DNA of 64,000 nucleotides from Sporosarcina ureae (GCF_002109325.1 NZ_CP015348.1:1770501-1834500), one strand, 5' to 3'. Positions 15,395 to 25,032 are shown, counted from the stretch's first letter. The notes: a model not told the origin generated them from the sequence alone. Made by a program: numbers and translations.

Positions 15395-16273
15395 CTACTT
15401 TCTATTGGTTATCGTTTTACCGAGTTCCCGTGCTGTATCTCTTGCAAGTGCTGTAACAATCGTGCCTTTATTCACTAAAATCTCCCGCTCAGAAATCAAA
15501 GCGATATCTTCAGCTGACAATAGTCTTTTAGTAAATTCAAATGACTGTGGCACACTTACTGGTTCAGGCGTTATAACGGTTTCTGTTACTCCCGCAACTT
15601 GTCCTACTGTCGTATTATTTGCGTCATTCGGTTTCACTAGACGGCCAATCGACCCTTGTGTAATGAAACCACCATTGGCTTCATCCGTATCGATATGCAT
15701 TTCAAGACGATAGCGTTCATTCACCCGTATCCGCACATTGCGGAATGCAATAGGACGGATTCCATCTGCTTCGACCGTCACGTACTCCCCATCTACCACG
15801 CCAAAGCGTGAAGCGTCCGTGGGAGCCATGTGGATATGTGACTGTGCGATAATCAGACCTTGGTCTATATGCACACTACCCTTTGGTCCAATTAATGTAA
15901 TCGGTGCGGATCCTTCAATATTGCCGGATTCCCGAAGTGGGGGCTTGACGCCGAGCTTCATGGCATCCGTAAAGCTGACCTCAACTTGAGTCGCTTTTCG
16001 GACAGGACCTAAAATCCGCACACGTTCAATGCTACTTTTAGGTCCCGCAATCATCACCGTTTCATTGGCGGCGAATTGGCCCGGCTGCGATAGCTCGGAC
16101 CGTTGTGTCAATTCATACCCTGCGCCAAACAATACTTCCACATGTTCAGGCTGTAAATGTGCGTGACGGGCGGAAACCGCAATGGGCACCGCTCGTTCCG
16201 GCAATTGAACGGGGGATTTTCCCAGTTGTCCAAGAATCTCTCCGACAATTTGCTCAATCAATTGCTGATTCAT
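15395..16273 (-). CDS. pduL: PduL-type phosphate acyltransferase with C-terminal extension
   Basis: 292 aa, about 80 longer than typical PduL. The N-terminal amphipathic MNQQLIEQIVGEILGQLGKS looks like an encapsulation peptide. The PTAC domain follows: PIAVSARHAHLQPEHVEVLFG with His ligands for zinc, then AQSHIHMAPTDA and RLEMHIDTDEANGG. It converts acetyl-CoA plus phosphate to acetyl-phosphate and CoA, recycling CoA inside the compartment. The C-terminal segment (about residues 245-292, LLSAEDIALISEREILVNKG then IVTALARDTARELG) resembles the small TPLARD-type domain seen in other BMC-associated proteins, suggesting a fusion. Confidence 0.88.
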   Translation of the reverse strand: MNQQLIEQIVGEILGQLGKSPVQLPERAVPIAVSARHAHLQPEHVEVLFGAGYELTQRSELSQPGQFAANETVMIAGPKSSIERVRILGPVRKATQVEVSFTDAMKLGVKPPLRESGNIEGSAPITLIGPKGSVHIDQGLIIAQSHIHMAPTDASRFGVVDGEYVTVEADGIRPIAFRNVRIRVNERYRLEMHIDTDEANGGFITQGSIGRLVKPNDANNTTVGQVAGVTETVITPEPVSVPQSFEFTKRLLSAEDIALISEREILVNKGTIVTALARDTARELGKTITNRK

Positions 16274-16306
16274 TTAGTTCACGCCTTTCTACTGTGTCAG
16301 CAGTGA

Positions 16307-16591
16307 TTATTCGCTTTTTGGTAACATCATTTCTAATTCATTATGTGGTCTTGGAATTACGTGAACAGAAAGCAATTCGCCTACGCGTTGTGCAGAAGCC
16401 GCGCCTGCGTCTGTTGCCGCTTTTACTGCGCCTACATCGCCACGTACCATGACAGTTACAATTCCGCCGCCAACATGTACTTTACCAACTAAGTTTACAC
16501 TCGCTGCTTTCACCATTGCGTCTGCTGCCTCGATTGCACCGATTAACCCTTTAGTTTCTACCATTCCTAATGCTGTACCTTCTCTGTTCAT
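16307..16591 (-). CDS. eutM: EutM-type BMC-H shell protein
   Basis: 94 aa single BMC domain ([56 protein letters not shown]), the normal length of EutM/PduA-like hexameric shell tiles. The N-terminus MNREGTALG is the usual short form. AGGAGG stands 8 bases before the ATG, the best RBS in this part of the operon, fitting high expression of a major shell protein. It lies between eutE and pduL. Confidence 0.95.
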   Translation of the reverse strand: MNREGTALGMVETKGLIGAIEAADAMVKAASVNLVGKVHVGGGIVTVMVRGDVGAVKAATDAGAASAQRVGELLSVHVIPRPHNELEMMLPKSE

Positions 16592-16614
16592 AATTGTTTC
16601 CTCCTAATAATGTT

Positions 16615-18126
16615 TTATTTTGTAAGTTGTTTAACGATTTCACTGACTAAACTTTGCACTAATGCCGGATCGACCTTGCTGTTTGTTGCTGCTGTAACGT
16701 TGTTCATTACACTAGATACAAGCTGATCATTTGAGCTTTCAACAGGCTCTGAATGCTTCGGCAATTGAACTTCTTTTGTACCGTATGCCATTCGCTTAAT
16801 GTTTAGCAAGTGCTTAGCTGTAACATTGTCCGATGTGATATTGCCACCGAAAGTTCCGCATCCTAACGTGAGCGACGGCATCAAGCCTGTCGTTCCACCC
16901 ACTGCACCAATGGAAGCCATCGTGTTGACTAAGATACGTGATACAGGCATTTCCATGGCGAATTCACGTGCAACTGCATCAATTTCCGTGTGAATCGCCA
17001 AGCTGTGCCCACGTCCTCCAAGATTCAGCAAGTCGAGGCATACTTCTTTCGAATGCTTCACACCATCGACAATATACATCGCAAAGATCGGTGATAATTT
17101 CTCCAATGAAAACGGAATGTTTTTTCCAACCTTTGTTTCCATCCCGATAATCAAGCGAGTGCCTTCCGGTAAAGAAATACCAGCCATTTTGGCAATGAAC
17201 TGTGGACTCTTGCCGACCACTTTAGGATTCACTTTGCCGGGTACCGGCGAGATGACACCTTCCATGATCTTCTTCTCTTCATCGGATAAAATGTATGCGC
17301 CATTTTTCTTCAATTCACGTGTAACTAAGTCTACAACATGCTTATCAACGACAATCGCTTGCTCCGTTGCACAAATCGTACCGTAATCGAATGATTTACT
17401 GTCGACAATATATTTTACCGCTTTCTCTATCTTCGCAGAACGTTCGATATAAACGGGGACATTACCAGGACCTACACCATAAGCCGGTTTTCCAGAGCTG
17501 TATGCCGCTTTAACTAGTGCACTACCACCTGTTGCAATGATTAGATTGACGTCTTTATGGGACATCAATTGCTGTGTTGCCTCCATTGAAGCCAACGTCA
17601 AACACTGGATTAAACCTTCTGGAGCACCTGCCGCAACAGCTGCTGCATCACATACTTTTAACGCTTCATGTGTACACTCCACTGCATAAGGATGTGGACT
17701 CACAACAATGGAATTTCGTGTCTTCAATGAAATCAATGTTTTGAAGAACGCTGTTGACGTTGGATTAGTCGTTGGAATGATTGCCGCTACAACACCAAAC
17801 GGGGCAGCGATTTCCACTACTTTATTCAAATGATCTTCTTTGATAACACCCACTGTTTTCAAATCTTTGATGCTTTCATAGACATCACGTGAACCCACTT
17901 CATTCTTGATCTTCTTATGGGCTGCTACTCCCATACCTGTTTCATCTACCGCTAATTGCGCTAGACGGCCGGATTGTTCAAAAGCGGCATCCGCTACAGC
18001 TTTAACTATTTTGTCAACTTGCTGTTGCGTATAGCCCATGAATTTCTCTTGTGCTTCTTTTGCAGTTTGAACAGCCAAGCGCATTTGCTGCAAAGCCAAT
18101 AAATCCTTATCCACTAGTTGAACCAA
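16615..18126 (-). CDS. eutE: Acetaldehyde dehydrogenase (CoA-acylating), EutE type
   Basis: 503 aa aldehyde dehydrogenase family member. [45 protein letters not shown] and the catalytic Cys in [12 protein letters not shown] (about residue 280) are those of CoA-acylating enzymes. It oxidises acetaldehyde to acetyl-CoA with NAD+. The last 20 residues ([20 protein letters not shown]) form an amphipathic helix similar to those on PduL and EutC and probably act as a C-terminal encapsulation tag. TTG start at 18126 follows AAAGGAG by 9 bases. It lies 31 bp behind eutL. Confidence 0.93.
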   Translation of the reverse strand: MVQLVDKDLLALQQMRLAVQTAKEAQEKFMGYTQQQVDKIVKAVADAAFEQSGRLAQLAVDETGMGVAAHKKIKNEVGSRDVYESIKDLKTVGVIKEDHLNKVVEIAAPFGVVAAIIPTTNPTSTAFFKTLISLKTRNSIVVSPHPYAVECTHEALKVCDAAAVAAGAPEGLIQCLTLASMEATQQLMSHKDVNLIIATGGSALVKAAYSSGKPAYGVGPGNVPVYIERSAKIEKAVKYIVDSKSFDYGTICATEQAIVVDKHVVDLVTRELKKNGAYILSDEEKKIMEGVISPVPGKVNPKVVGKSPQFIAKMAGISLPEGTRLIIGMETKVGKNIPFSLEKLSPIFAMYIVDGVKHSKEVCLDLLNLGGRGHSLAIHTEIDAVAREFAMEMPVSRILVNTMASIGAVGGTTGLMPSLTLGCGTFGGNITSDNVTAKHLLNIKRMAYGTKEVQLPKHSEPVESSNDQLVSSVMNNVTAATNSKVDPALVQSLVSEIVKQLTK

Positions 18127-18157
18127 ATCAAAACACTCCTTTCTACATGCTTCTCTA

Positions 18158-18802
18158 TCAATAACTTAACGGATGATCCGCCATGTTCTGTACGGCTTCA
18201 CGGAACGCGTCAGCTGCTGCTTCACAAGAAGATTGACTACCCGTGAGCAGACCGCCACCGAAGTTTGTTTCGGAGGGAGGTGCATAGAGTTCACATAATG
18301 TGACATCTGCAGCTTTTAAGGCCGCATCCAAACCGATAATTGCTTCAATAGGTGGTGCAATCAAGTATGCGATTGATTGGCCAACTGGTATGTTAGCCAT
18401 GTCAGCCAAGTAACTACCACAGCTAGAAATGGTATGCGCATATAACGCATGATCCGGATTTCCATTGATTGCTTCGAAATACGCTTCATGCTCTATAGTG
18501 ATACGAATCGAATCAAGACCACTTTTCACTTCTTCCGGTGACGGTCCAGCAATGATTCCGATAAACTCACCAGACAGCGGTCCGGAAGAATGTGCAGCAC
18601 CTGCGTAAAAACTTTTCGCGTAGACCACTTCCACGTCGCTATGCTTCGTAGCTGCATCAATTGCTGTATAACCAATGTCATCAATTGTCGTCGTCACCAA
18701 CCCAAGACTGCGTTGATAGGGCTTCAGATCAAACTTCTCAGCCAGCTCAGGACTAACGTTTGGAATGACTTGCATCGACAAGATGTCCGCGTGGATTTTC
18801 AT
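18158..18802 (-). CDS. eutL: EutL-type trimeric BMC shell protein
   Basis: 214 aa, tandem BMC (BMC-T) protein of EutL length. It begins MKIHADILSMQVIPNVSPELAEKFDL and includes VEVVYAKSFYAGAAHSSGPLSGEFIGI and the C-terminal LCELYAPPSETNFGGGLLTG. Family members make trimers with a gated central pore. ATG 18802 is preceded by GGGGGAGG; an upstream ATG at 18850 would run back into eutC and add a charged leader. It lies 16 bp behind eutC. Confidence 0.94.
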   Translation of the reverse strand: MKIHADILSMQVIPNVSPELAEKFDLKPYQRSLGLVTTTIDDIGYTAIDAATKHSDVEVVYAKSFYAGAAHSSGPLSGEFIGIIAGPSPEEVKSGLDSIRITIEHEAYFEAINGNPDHALYAHTISSCGSYLADMANIPVGQSIAYLIAPPIEAIIGLDAALKAADVTLCELYAPPSETNFGGGLLTGSQSSCEAAADAFREAVQNMADHPLSY

Positions 18803-18818
18803 TCGTCCTCCCCCTTCC

Positions 18819-19820
18819 TCAACCTTCTTTTTGAACAAGCGATACACCACTCGCTTCGTATTTTAAGATTTTCTGAATGATCGTACCGAGGAATGCACCC
18901 GCTTCAACAGGTGGAATTCCCCCTTTATGGATATTGGAAATGACCATACGATCTGCTTCAATCGTACCGTGCCTTGGTTTGTAGCACATGTAAGCACTTA
19001 GTGATTCCGCAGATACTAGACCAGGACGTTCACCGATCAGCATGACTACTACATCCGGTTGCAATAACTCACCGATATCATCCATCACAGCAACTCGGCC
19101 TTTGTCAACGTAAAATGTTGTTCCCATTTCGATATTCAAGTTGTTTAACGATTGTTCCAGTGACAAGTAGACATCTTCCAGATTTTCTTCAATCGCTTTC
19201 GCACTTAGACCATTTGACGCAACGATCTGTACGACAGGGGACTTTTTACAGCGTTCTTGAATAACAGACTTCGCTTCATCTGAAAGTTTTCTACCAAGAT
19301 CCGGACGTCGAATATATTCTTCTTTATCCACCACTTTGGATTGCACTTGGAATAATCCTAGCTGCTCAAGCAAGTCGTCCGGCACTTCACCGTAGACCGC
19401 ATCGACTGCCGCCGCGTGATCTAGTCGAAACTGTAACCATGTCTTCGTTTTCGGACGTGAACCTGCGCGTCCAACTCCTACTCTAGCCGGAGTTTTCTTG
19501 CGATACTCTGCCCATTTATCTTCTACAGGCTCTGCTTCAGGTTCTACCTTCGGTTTCGGATTACCGTATGCCGTCGTTGGCTTTGGTTTTACCGTAGCGA
19601 TATTCCGCTTTGGCTCTTCCGCTGTACTATGGAATGTCACCAATCCACTAGGTGACTTTTTCACAGTTTCTGCGTTCAAATGTCCAATAGGCTGTTGTGA
19701 AAACAACTCTACCTTTTGCTCGTCGGAATTCCGTTGTACCGTTTGATTGCCGCTTGCAGCTTCTAGCTTCTCTACGACCATTTTTGTGATTTGCTGAATC
19801 AGTTCTTCATTCAAGTTCAT
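18819..19820 (-). CDS. eutC: Ethanolamine ammonia-lyase small subunit
   Basis: About 333 aa. The C-terminal 210 residues are the conserved EutC core (TPARVGVGRAGSRPKTKTWLQFRLDHAAAVDAV, then FYVDKGRVAVMDDIGELLQPDVVVMLIGERPGL and GTIEADRMVISNIHKGG). With EutB it binds adenosylcobalamin and splits ethanolamine. The N-terminal helix NEELIQQITKMVVEKLEA is a likely encapsulation signal, followed by about 90 residues of low-complexity linker. AGGAGG sits only 3 bases before the ATG at 19820 but 9 bases before a TTG at 19814, so the start may be either. Confidence 0.94.
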   Translation of the reverse strand: MNLNEELIQQITKMVVEKLEAASGNQTVQRNSDEQKVELFSQQPIGHLNAETVKKSPSGLVTFHSTAEEPKRNIATVKPKPTTAYGNPKPKVEPEAEPVEDKWAEYRKKTPARVGVGRAGSRPKTKTWLQFRLDHAAAVDAVYGEVPDDLLEQLGLFQVQSKVVDKEEYIRRPDLGRKLSDEAKSVIQERCKKSPVVQIVASNGLSAKAIEENLEDVYLSLEQSLNNLNIEMGTTFYVDKGRVAVMDDIGELLQPDVVVMLIGERPGLVSAESLSAYMCYKPRHGTIEADRMVISNIHKGGIPPVEAGAFLGTIIQKILKYEASGVSLVQKEG

Positions 19821-19827
19821 CCACCTC

Positions 19828-21192
19828 CTATCGATTGAAGAGTGTGAGATCTCCGGCACGTTTGCTTAGCATGCCATTTTCATAAATCCCCATCTTTTCA
19901 AGCCATTTTAAATATTCAGGTGCTGGCGTTTTGCCCATCGTCTGAAGAACCGTTGCCACGTCATGGTAGCTCATGGACTGGTAATTCAGCATAACGTCAT
20001 CACCCATCGGTGCTGCGATGATGAAATTCACACCTGCTGCCGATAATAAGATACTTAAATCTTCAATATCATTTTGATCCGCTTTAATATGGTTCGTATA
20101 GCAAATATCTACACCCATCGGCAGTCCGTGTAGCTTGCCCATGAAGTGATCTTCAAGTCCTGCACGAATAACTTGTTTACTGTTGTACAAGTACTCAGGC
20201 CCAATAAATCCAACCACCGTGTTGACGATATATGGATCGTAATGTCGTGCAAAACCGTAGTTACGCGCTTCCATTGTCACTTGATCTACACCGTAATGTG
20301 CTTCGGCGGATAATTCCGAACCTTGTCCTGTTTCAAAGTACAACGTTTGTGGACCAGTGCCTGTACCCATTTTCAATGACAAGTCTTTCGCTTCTGCTAT
20401 TAGCTCTGCTGAAATACCGAATGAACGATGAGCTTTTTCAGTTCCTGCGATACTTTGGAAAATCATGTCGGCAGGAGCACCTTGTTCAATCGCTTTCATT
20501 TGCGTTGTAACGTGTGCAAGTACACAGTTTTGCGTAGGGATTTCCCACTCATCTATGAAATCCTTCGTTGCATTCAGTACACGCTTTACGCTTTCTACAG
20601 AATCATCTACAGGATTGATCCCAATCACCGCATCACCAATACCGTAAGACAAGCCTTCTTTCAATGATGTAAGAATTCCATCGATATTGTCAGTCGGGTG
20701 GTTCGGCTGCAAACGTGAAGACAATGTACCTTTTTGGCCAATTGTAATATTGCATGTAGATAGAATTTCGATTTTATTTGCTGCGTGCACTAAGTCCAAG
20801 TTGGACATCAATTTCGTAACCGCGGCGATGACTTCAGAAGTCAATCCTCTACTGAGACGCTTTAATTCGCGGTCGCCTACTTCATTACTTAATATATATT
20901 CACGTAGTTCTGCGATACTCCAATTCTGGATTCCACCGTAAACCTTCTCGTTAATATCGTTTTCGATAATAAGTGACACTTCATCGCTTTCAATCGGAAT
21001 GAGTGGATTATTGCGGATATCGCTTACTAGCAACTCACTGACAACTGTTTTCGCAGCGATTCGTTCCTGGACGGTTTCTGCCGCAATTCCTGCAAGGCGA
21101 TCACCGGATTTCTCTTCATTCGCTTTCGCTAGCACTTCTTTTAAGTCGTGGAACACATATCGTTCGCCGCCTAATGTAGTGGATAAATTCAC
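19828..21192 (-). CDS. eutB: Ethanolamine ammonia-lyase large subunit
   Basis: 454 aa, the usual EutB length. A TIM-barrel catalytic chain with SSRLQPNHPTDN, GDAVIGINPVDDSVESV and FETGQGSELSAEAHYGVDQVT, then EARNYGFARHYDPYIVNTVVGFIGPEYL. It carries the active site for radical deamination of ethanolamine to acetaldehyde and ammonia with AdoCbl. GTG 21192 is chosen because AAAGGAGG lies 8 bases upstream; the open frame to 21318 overlaps eutA and is not conserved protein. It lies 7 bp before eutC and 14 bp after eutA. Confidence 0.96.
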   Translation of the reverse strand: MNLSTTLGGERYVFHDLKEVLAKANEEKSGDRLAGIAAETVQERIAAKTVVSELLVSDIRNNPLIPIESDEVSLIIENDINEKVYGGIQNWSIAELREYILSNEVGDRELKRLSRGLTSEVIAAVTKLMSNLDLVHAANKIEILSTCNITIGQKGTLSSRLQPNHPTDNIDGILTSLKEGLSYGIGDAVIGINPVDDSVESVKRVLNATKDFIDEWEIPTQNCVLAHVTTQMKAIEQGAPADMIFQSIAGTEKAHRSFGISAELIAEAKDLSLKMGTGTGPQTLYFETGQGSELSAEAHYGVDQVTMEARNYGFARHYDPYIVNTVVGFIGPEYLYNSKQVIRAGLEDHFMGKLHGLPMGVDICYTNHIKADQNDIEDLSILLSAAGVNFIIAAPMGDDVMLNYQSMSYHDVATVLQTMGKTPAPEYLKWLEKMGIYENGMLSKRAGDLTLFNR

Positions 21193-21206
21193 GTACGAGA
21201 CCTCCT

Positions 21207-22652
21207 TTACGTTGTGTGGAAAGTTAAGGTTTTTACGACAACCGGTACTACACCTGAAGTGAGTGCTTTTCCGATATCGATGTAATCGCCTGTTTCCACA
21301 TTGATTTGATCTATACAAATAATGCTTTGTTTCACTTGTAATGCCGCGAGTGTCTGGCCAATCACCTTGGCGTGATCTGATTGGATCACCAATATAATGG
21401 GCTGTTCAGGACGTGGCCGCTGATTCATGATTTGGACAACTGCTTTTGCAAGCTTCTGCACATCCCGAAACCCAAGATAGGGCAGATTGCATAAGTAGAG
21501 CGCGAAGTTTTGCCCTTCTTTGGCTGAGTCATATAAAGTAACCGCCTGCCTCACTGCGTCTTCAAAATGGGCTAAACCTGTTGCTAAATCTTCTTTAAAA
21601 TCATATTGATGAATCGGAATATTTTTTAATGGTAATTCATGCGGTGCAACTTGAATGGTGGCTCCACTAATTTCAGTCGTCTGGGTTCCTGCACCTAATA
21701 CGGTTGCACGTACAGTTTCTATCGGCTCCTGCCAAGTGAAATGCTGTAGTGAAGTGTTACGCAACAAGGCTTCCGCAAGCTGAACACCTATATCATCGTA
21801 TTGTGCTTCTTGTACTTCACCGGATTCATGATGATACATGCATTCCGAAATTCCACCTGAAAAGACGATTGTATCGACTGCCGGCGACCAATTCGGTTCA
21901 TGACCGAGTAGTAGTACTTGATCTTGTGCGTGAACTTCTTTTTTTAAGATTCGCCCCATTGCTTCCGCCATATACGTCGTTACAAATGTTACGGCTGAAG
22001 AATTTTGCGGATCCCCTACTTGCAATGTGTAACCTTGCTCTCGCAGTAATCGTTCGACTGGTGGTGAGATGGTACGTACTTTGCCGCCTTCAAATTCGAT
22101 TAATCTACCTCCAATGTGCATCGTACATGTGCCAAGGAGCTGCTTATCCTTGAATACTGCAATATTGGCTGTTCCTCCACCAATGTCTATATTGGCGATG
22201 ACCTGCCCGCTTTTTCCGGACGATTCATAGCTGCCTGAACCTTTAGCCGCAATGATGCCTTCTAGATCAGGTCCTGCAGTTGCTACGAGGAAATCGCCCG
22301 CTTCGTTAGACAACTGATGTAACATTTCACTGGCATTCCGCTTGGTAGCGGTTTCACCGGTGATAATAACAGCACCCGTTTCAATCTGCGAAGGCTGAAT
22401 TCCTGCTTTGTCGTATTCAGAGCGGATAATTTGTTGGACGCCCGCTACATCGATCGTCACTGCGTCTTGCAATGGCGTCCGGAATACAGGGCTTTTATAG
22501 AGTATTTCTTTGTTTGTGATTTCTATTCTTGGCACATGCGTTGCGCCTGCCACGTTACGTAGCGAAAATCGACTGATAATCAGTTTCGTCGTGCTTGTGC
22601 CAATATCAATGCCTGCACTAATGATAGTTTCGTGCTTATTGAAATTGCTCAC
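21207..22652 (-). CDS. eutA: Ethanolamine ammonia-lyase reactivating factor
   Basis: 481 aa ASKHA-fold ATPase: N-terminal phosphate-1 motif SAGIDIGTSTTKLIISR and central NIDIGGGTANIAVFKD. ITGETATKRNASEMLH and VFSGGISECMYHH are also present, as in EutA. It exchanges damaged cobalamin from EutBC for fresh AdoCbl using ATP. The GTG at 22652 follows AAGGGG by 7 bases; a GTG two codons earlier is too close to that RBS. It is the first gene behind the candidate antitermination leader at 22772-22830. Confidence 0.94.
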   Translation of the reverse strand: MSNFNKHETIISAGIDIGTSTTKLIISRFSLRNVAGATHVPRIEITNKEILYKSPVFRTPLQDAVTIDVAGVQQIIRSEYDKAGIQPSQIETGAVIITGETATKRNASEMLHQLSNEAGDFLVATAGPDLEGIIAAKGSGSYESSGKSGQVIANIDIGGGTANIAVFKDKQLLGTCTMHIGGRLIEFEGGKVRTISPPVERLLREQGYTLQVGDPQNSSAVTFVTTYMAEAMGRILKKEVHAQDQVLLLGHEPNWSPAVDTIVFSGGISECMYHHESGEVQEAQYDDIGVQLAEALLRNTSLQHFTWQEPIETVRATVLGAGTQTTEISGATIQVAPHELPLKNIPIHQYDFKEDLATGLAHFEDAVRQAVTLYDSAKEGQNFALYLCNLPYLGFRDVQKLAKAVVQIMNQRPRPEQPIILVIQSDHAKVIGQTLAALQVKQSIICIDQINVETGDYIDIGKALTSGVVPVVVKTLTFHTT

Positions 22653-22771
22653 TCCCACACCCCTTCCTGATTATAGATTTCAACGCCTGTCGGTGCTCGA
22701 CGGCGTCCTGCACTTTTGATTGCAACTAGTTTCCGACGCCAGCCCCTTGGGTCGTTTCGATCTTTTGATAT

Positions 22772-22827
22772 AAAAAAGGCGCCTTTACAAACCCATGGAT
22801 TTTCCCACGGGATGTAAAGGCACCTTT
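22772..22827 (-). terminator. Terminator in the eutP-eutA gap, candidate EutV-controlled attenuator
   Basis: A 15-bp stem (AAAGGTGCCTTTACA / TGTAAAGGCGCCTTT) topped by a further CCCGTGG/CCATGGG hairpin and followed by six T on the minus strand. It lies in the middle of the operon, so it must be read through for eutA-mdh expression. Confidence 0.85.
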
Positions 22828-22830
22828 GCC
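22819..22830 (-). promoter_or_regulatory. Possible ANTAR (EutV) hairpin overlapping the eutA leader terminator
   Basis: Minus-strand GGC-AAAGGT-GCC: a hexaloop with A at 1 and G at 4, as known for ANTAR targets. It overlaps the 5' arm of the terminator, so the two structures exclude each other. Only three strong base pairs. No convincing first hairpin was found upstream; GT(A)A-ATTGTA-TAC is a weak candidate. Confidence 0.5.
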
Positions 22831-22889
22831 GTTTTTATTCACTTGTATACAATTTACTATATCAAATTCCTTACTGACTGTAAAGAAGA

Positions 22890-23390
22890 TTACCCGAGAT
22901 AGATCAAGTGTGGATCGGCTGATGATTCTACGTATTGTTGCATTGCAGTGAGGTTGTTTAGCTTTGTTAATTCTTTCAAATGTTCGACCCCCATGCCTGT
23001 TACGGATGAAACCATGACGATGGGCCCTTGGTTCATAACGGTTTTTAGCATGTCGAGTGAACGCTCTAGGTCAGCTTCAGGTAGATCACACTTGGTAATG
23101 ACACCAATCGGAAGTTTCGGGATACCCATGCTGAAACCTGGCGGGAATATAAGTTTCTCACTTGTTGCATCCTGCAAGTACAGTACATGTGTCACTTCAA
23201 GTGCAGTGGCCATGATGTTTTTATAGAACATCGGATTTTCCGAATACTCTCCCGGCGTATCAACAATCCAATCATAATAATTGAGCGTCTGCGTTTTGAA
23301 AGCTTCTACTTTTCGGCCCAATAAAGCATTTGTCAATGTAGACTTCCCCGCTCGTACCGCACCGACTAGCATCGCCTTGTTTCGCATCAT
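22890..23390 (-). CDS. eutP: EutP-type small GTPase-like protein
   Basis: About 166 aa. The P-loop GAVRAGKSTL is near the N-terminus, DTPGEY is the G3 motif, TKCDLPEAD the G4 motif and MVSSVTGMGVEHL the G5 region. EutP/PduV proteins accompany microcompartment operons; proposed roles include acetate kinase activity or compartment positioning. AAGGAG lies 5 bases before the ATG at 23390 and 8 before the next ATG, so the start may be one codon later. It lies 9 bp behind eutS. Confidence 0.92.
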   Translation of the reverse strand: MMRNKAMLVGAVRAGKSTLTNALLGRKVEAFKTQTLNYYDWIVDTPGEYSENPMFYKNIMATALEVTHVLYLQDATSEKLIFPPGFSMGIPKLPIGVITKCDLPEADLERSLDMLKTVMNQGPIVMVSSVTGMGVEHLKELTKLNNLTAMQQYVESSADPHLIYLG

Positions 23391-23399
23391 CCTCACTCC

Positions 23400-23741
23400 T
23401 TATGATTTTGTAATTTCCGCTGGCGTATAGTTCAACTTTTCGGATAAAAACCGGTTGATCTCAAGCATTGCCATCTCCACTTCCGAGACACTGCCCACAA
23501 TAACCAGACTGCCTGTAAATCGATCGAGGAATCCAATGCGGACATTAGCCGCTTTCGTTGCCAAGTCTCCTGCGATAATGACCGTTTCACTCGGTGTACA
23601 TGTAAGGATACCTAAAGCACCCGCTTCCTGTATACCTAACTTCTGAAACATATCGGGATCGGGATTAGCGATCAAATGACTGAGTGTAAGCTGTTTTCCC
23701 GGAACGAATTCCTGTATAAACCTTTTCTTTTCTTCGCTCAT
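23400..23741 (-). CDS. eutS: EutS-type BMC shell protein
   Basis: 113 aa circularly permuted BMC-H protein. It has [31 protein letters not shown], then [41 protein letters not shown], which matches EutS/PduU. These form bent hexamers at shell edges. ATG 23741 is preceded by GGGAG at 8 bases. It lies 22 bp behind eutH, and its stop lies 9 bp before eutP. Confidence 0.95.
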   Translation of the reverse strand: MSEEKKRFIQEFVPGKQLTLSHLIANPDPDMFQKLGIQEAGALGILTCTPSETVIIAGDLATKAANVRIGFLDRFTGSLVIVGSVSEVEMAMLEINRFLSEKLNYTPAEITKS

Positions 23742-23763
23742 TATACACACTCCCTATATAGTT

Positions 23764-25032
23764 TTATGCTTTAGCAGCAGGAGCTTCTGGTTCAACGTTT
23801 TCATTTTCGTACTCGCCCTTTTTAATAATTCCAGCTTCACGGTCTTGCTTCTCCAGCTTTAATGCCGTTGGAACAGAAAGCTTGTACGCAATAATAATTG
23901 CGATGATACCCGCACTCAATTTACCTAGTATAACCGGTAAAATAATATTTGGCTGGAAGTTCGCTGTGAACGATAAGTGATCACCCAACAAGAACGCCGC
24001 ACAAACTGCGAATGCGATATTAACGACTTTGTCTTTTGGTCTCATGTAACGAACCAATGAGAACATCGCCAAGATATTCGCAACAGTCGCAAGTAAACCC
24101 GCACTTCCTTCAGGTGAAAGTCCAATTTTTTTCCCAGCAGATTCTAAAGGTTTGCCCATATACTTTCTAATCAAATAAATCATCGGGAACGCACCCGCTA
24201 GCATAATACCAATGTATCCCGCTGTTTCAAGTGCACGGAATTGGTCTATTTCATCCGCCATAATTGGATCGAAGCCCCACGCGCCAAATATCTTAGTGAA
24301 AATACCTGTAAATACTTCAACGATAGAGAACACTAACACTAATTTAATGGCAGCGTCCATCACGCGTCCAAAAATCATAAAACCGTTAATCATAATGCGA
24401 GGAACGAACTTCAGTCCGACCGCAATCAATACTACAAAAATTAATAATGGCAATAAATTGATGAAAATCTGTAAATAACTAATTGCAAATTCATAATTAG
24501 ATGTAGCTGTCGTGCTAATCACATCACGCACGTCCGTGTTGAATATTACTACTAAAACAGAAGCAATAAATGCGCCAATCGGAATTGTCAAAACACCCGA
24601 CATAATACCAAGCGCCATGTATTTATGATCTCGCTTATCAAGCATCGCAAGTCCCATCGGAATAGAGAAAACAATCGTTGCTCCTGACATGAAACCGACG
24701 ATTAACGCCATAATCCATCCTTCATTTGTTACTTTTAGTGCTTCCGCTAACTGATAACCACCCATATCCGAAGCCAGTATAGTAGTTGCGGCAATTGCAG
24801 GATCTGCTCCGATTGAGTTGAAGATCGGTCCGATAAATTTACTGATGAACCATGTTAAGTAGGGTATAGATGCCATGATTCCTGCTGCTGGAACGAAGAT
24901 ATGTCCTACTGCGTGTAATCCAGACATAAATTCTTTACCTAATCCCTCTTCAGGATTCTTTATTGATGCAAATGCCCCTGCCACTGCACAGGCCATAATA
25001 ATATATACAATTACTGTACCGATCATTTCCAT
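23764..25032 (-). CDS. eutH: Ethanolamine permease EutH
   Basis: 422 aa, ten or more membrane segments. EutH signatures are KNPEEGLGKEFMSGLHAVGHIFVPAAGIMASIPYL, IGADPAIAATTILASDMGGYQLA and LSFTANFQPNIILPVILGKL. It brings ethanolamine across the membrane, mainly needed when the amine is scarce. AGGAGG stands 8 bases before the ATG. It is the first structural gene behind the EutV-type two-hairpin/terminator element at 25136-25244. Confidence 0.95.
   Translation of the reverse strand: MEMIGTVIVYIIMACAVAGAFASIKNPEEGLGKEFMSGLHAVGHIFVPAAGIMASIPYLTWFISKFIGPIFNSIGADPAIAATTILASDMGGYQLAEALKVTNEGWIMALIVGFMSGATIVFSIPMGLAMLDKRDHKYMALGIMSGVLTIPIGAFIASVLVVIFNTDVRDVISTTATSNYEFAISYLQIFINLLPLLIFVVLIAVGLKFVPRIMINGFMIFGRVMDAAIKLVLVFSIVEVFTGIFTKIFGAWGFDPIMADEIDQFRALETAGYIGIMLAGAFPMIYLIRKYMGKPLESAGKKIGLSPEGSAGLLATVANILAMFSLVRYMRPKDKVVNIAFAVCAAFLLGDHLSFTANFQPNIILPVILGKLSAGIIAIIIAYKLSVPTALKLEKQDREAGIIKKGEYENENVEPEAPAAKA

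Noticed and set aside
15342..15713. 123-aa plus-strand ORF opposite pduL/eutN
   Set aside because: Mirror frame of strongly recognised eut genes on the minus strand.
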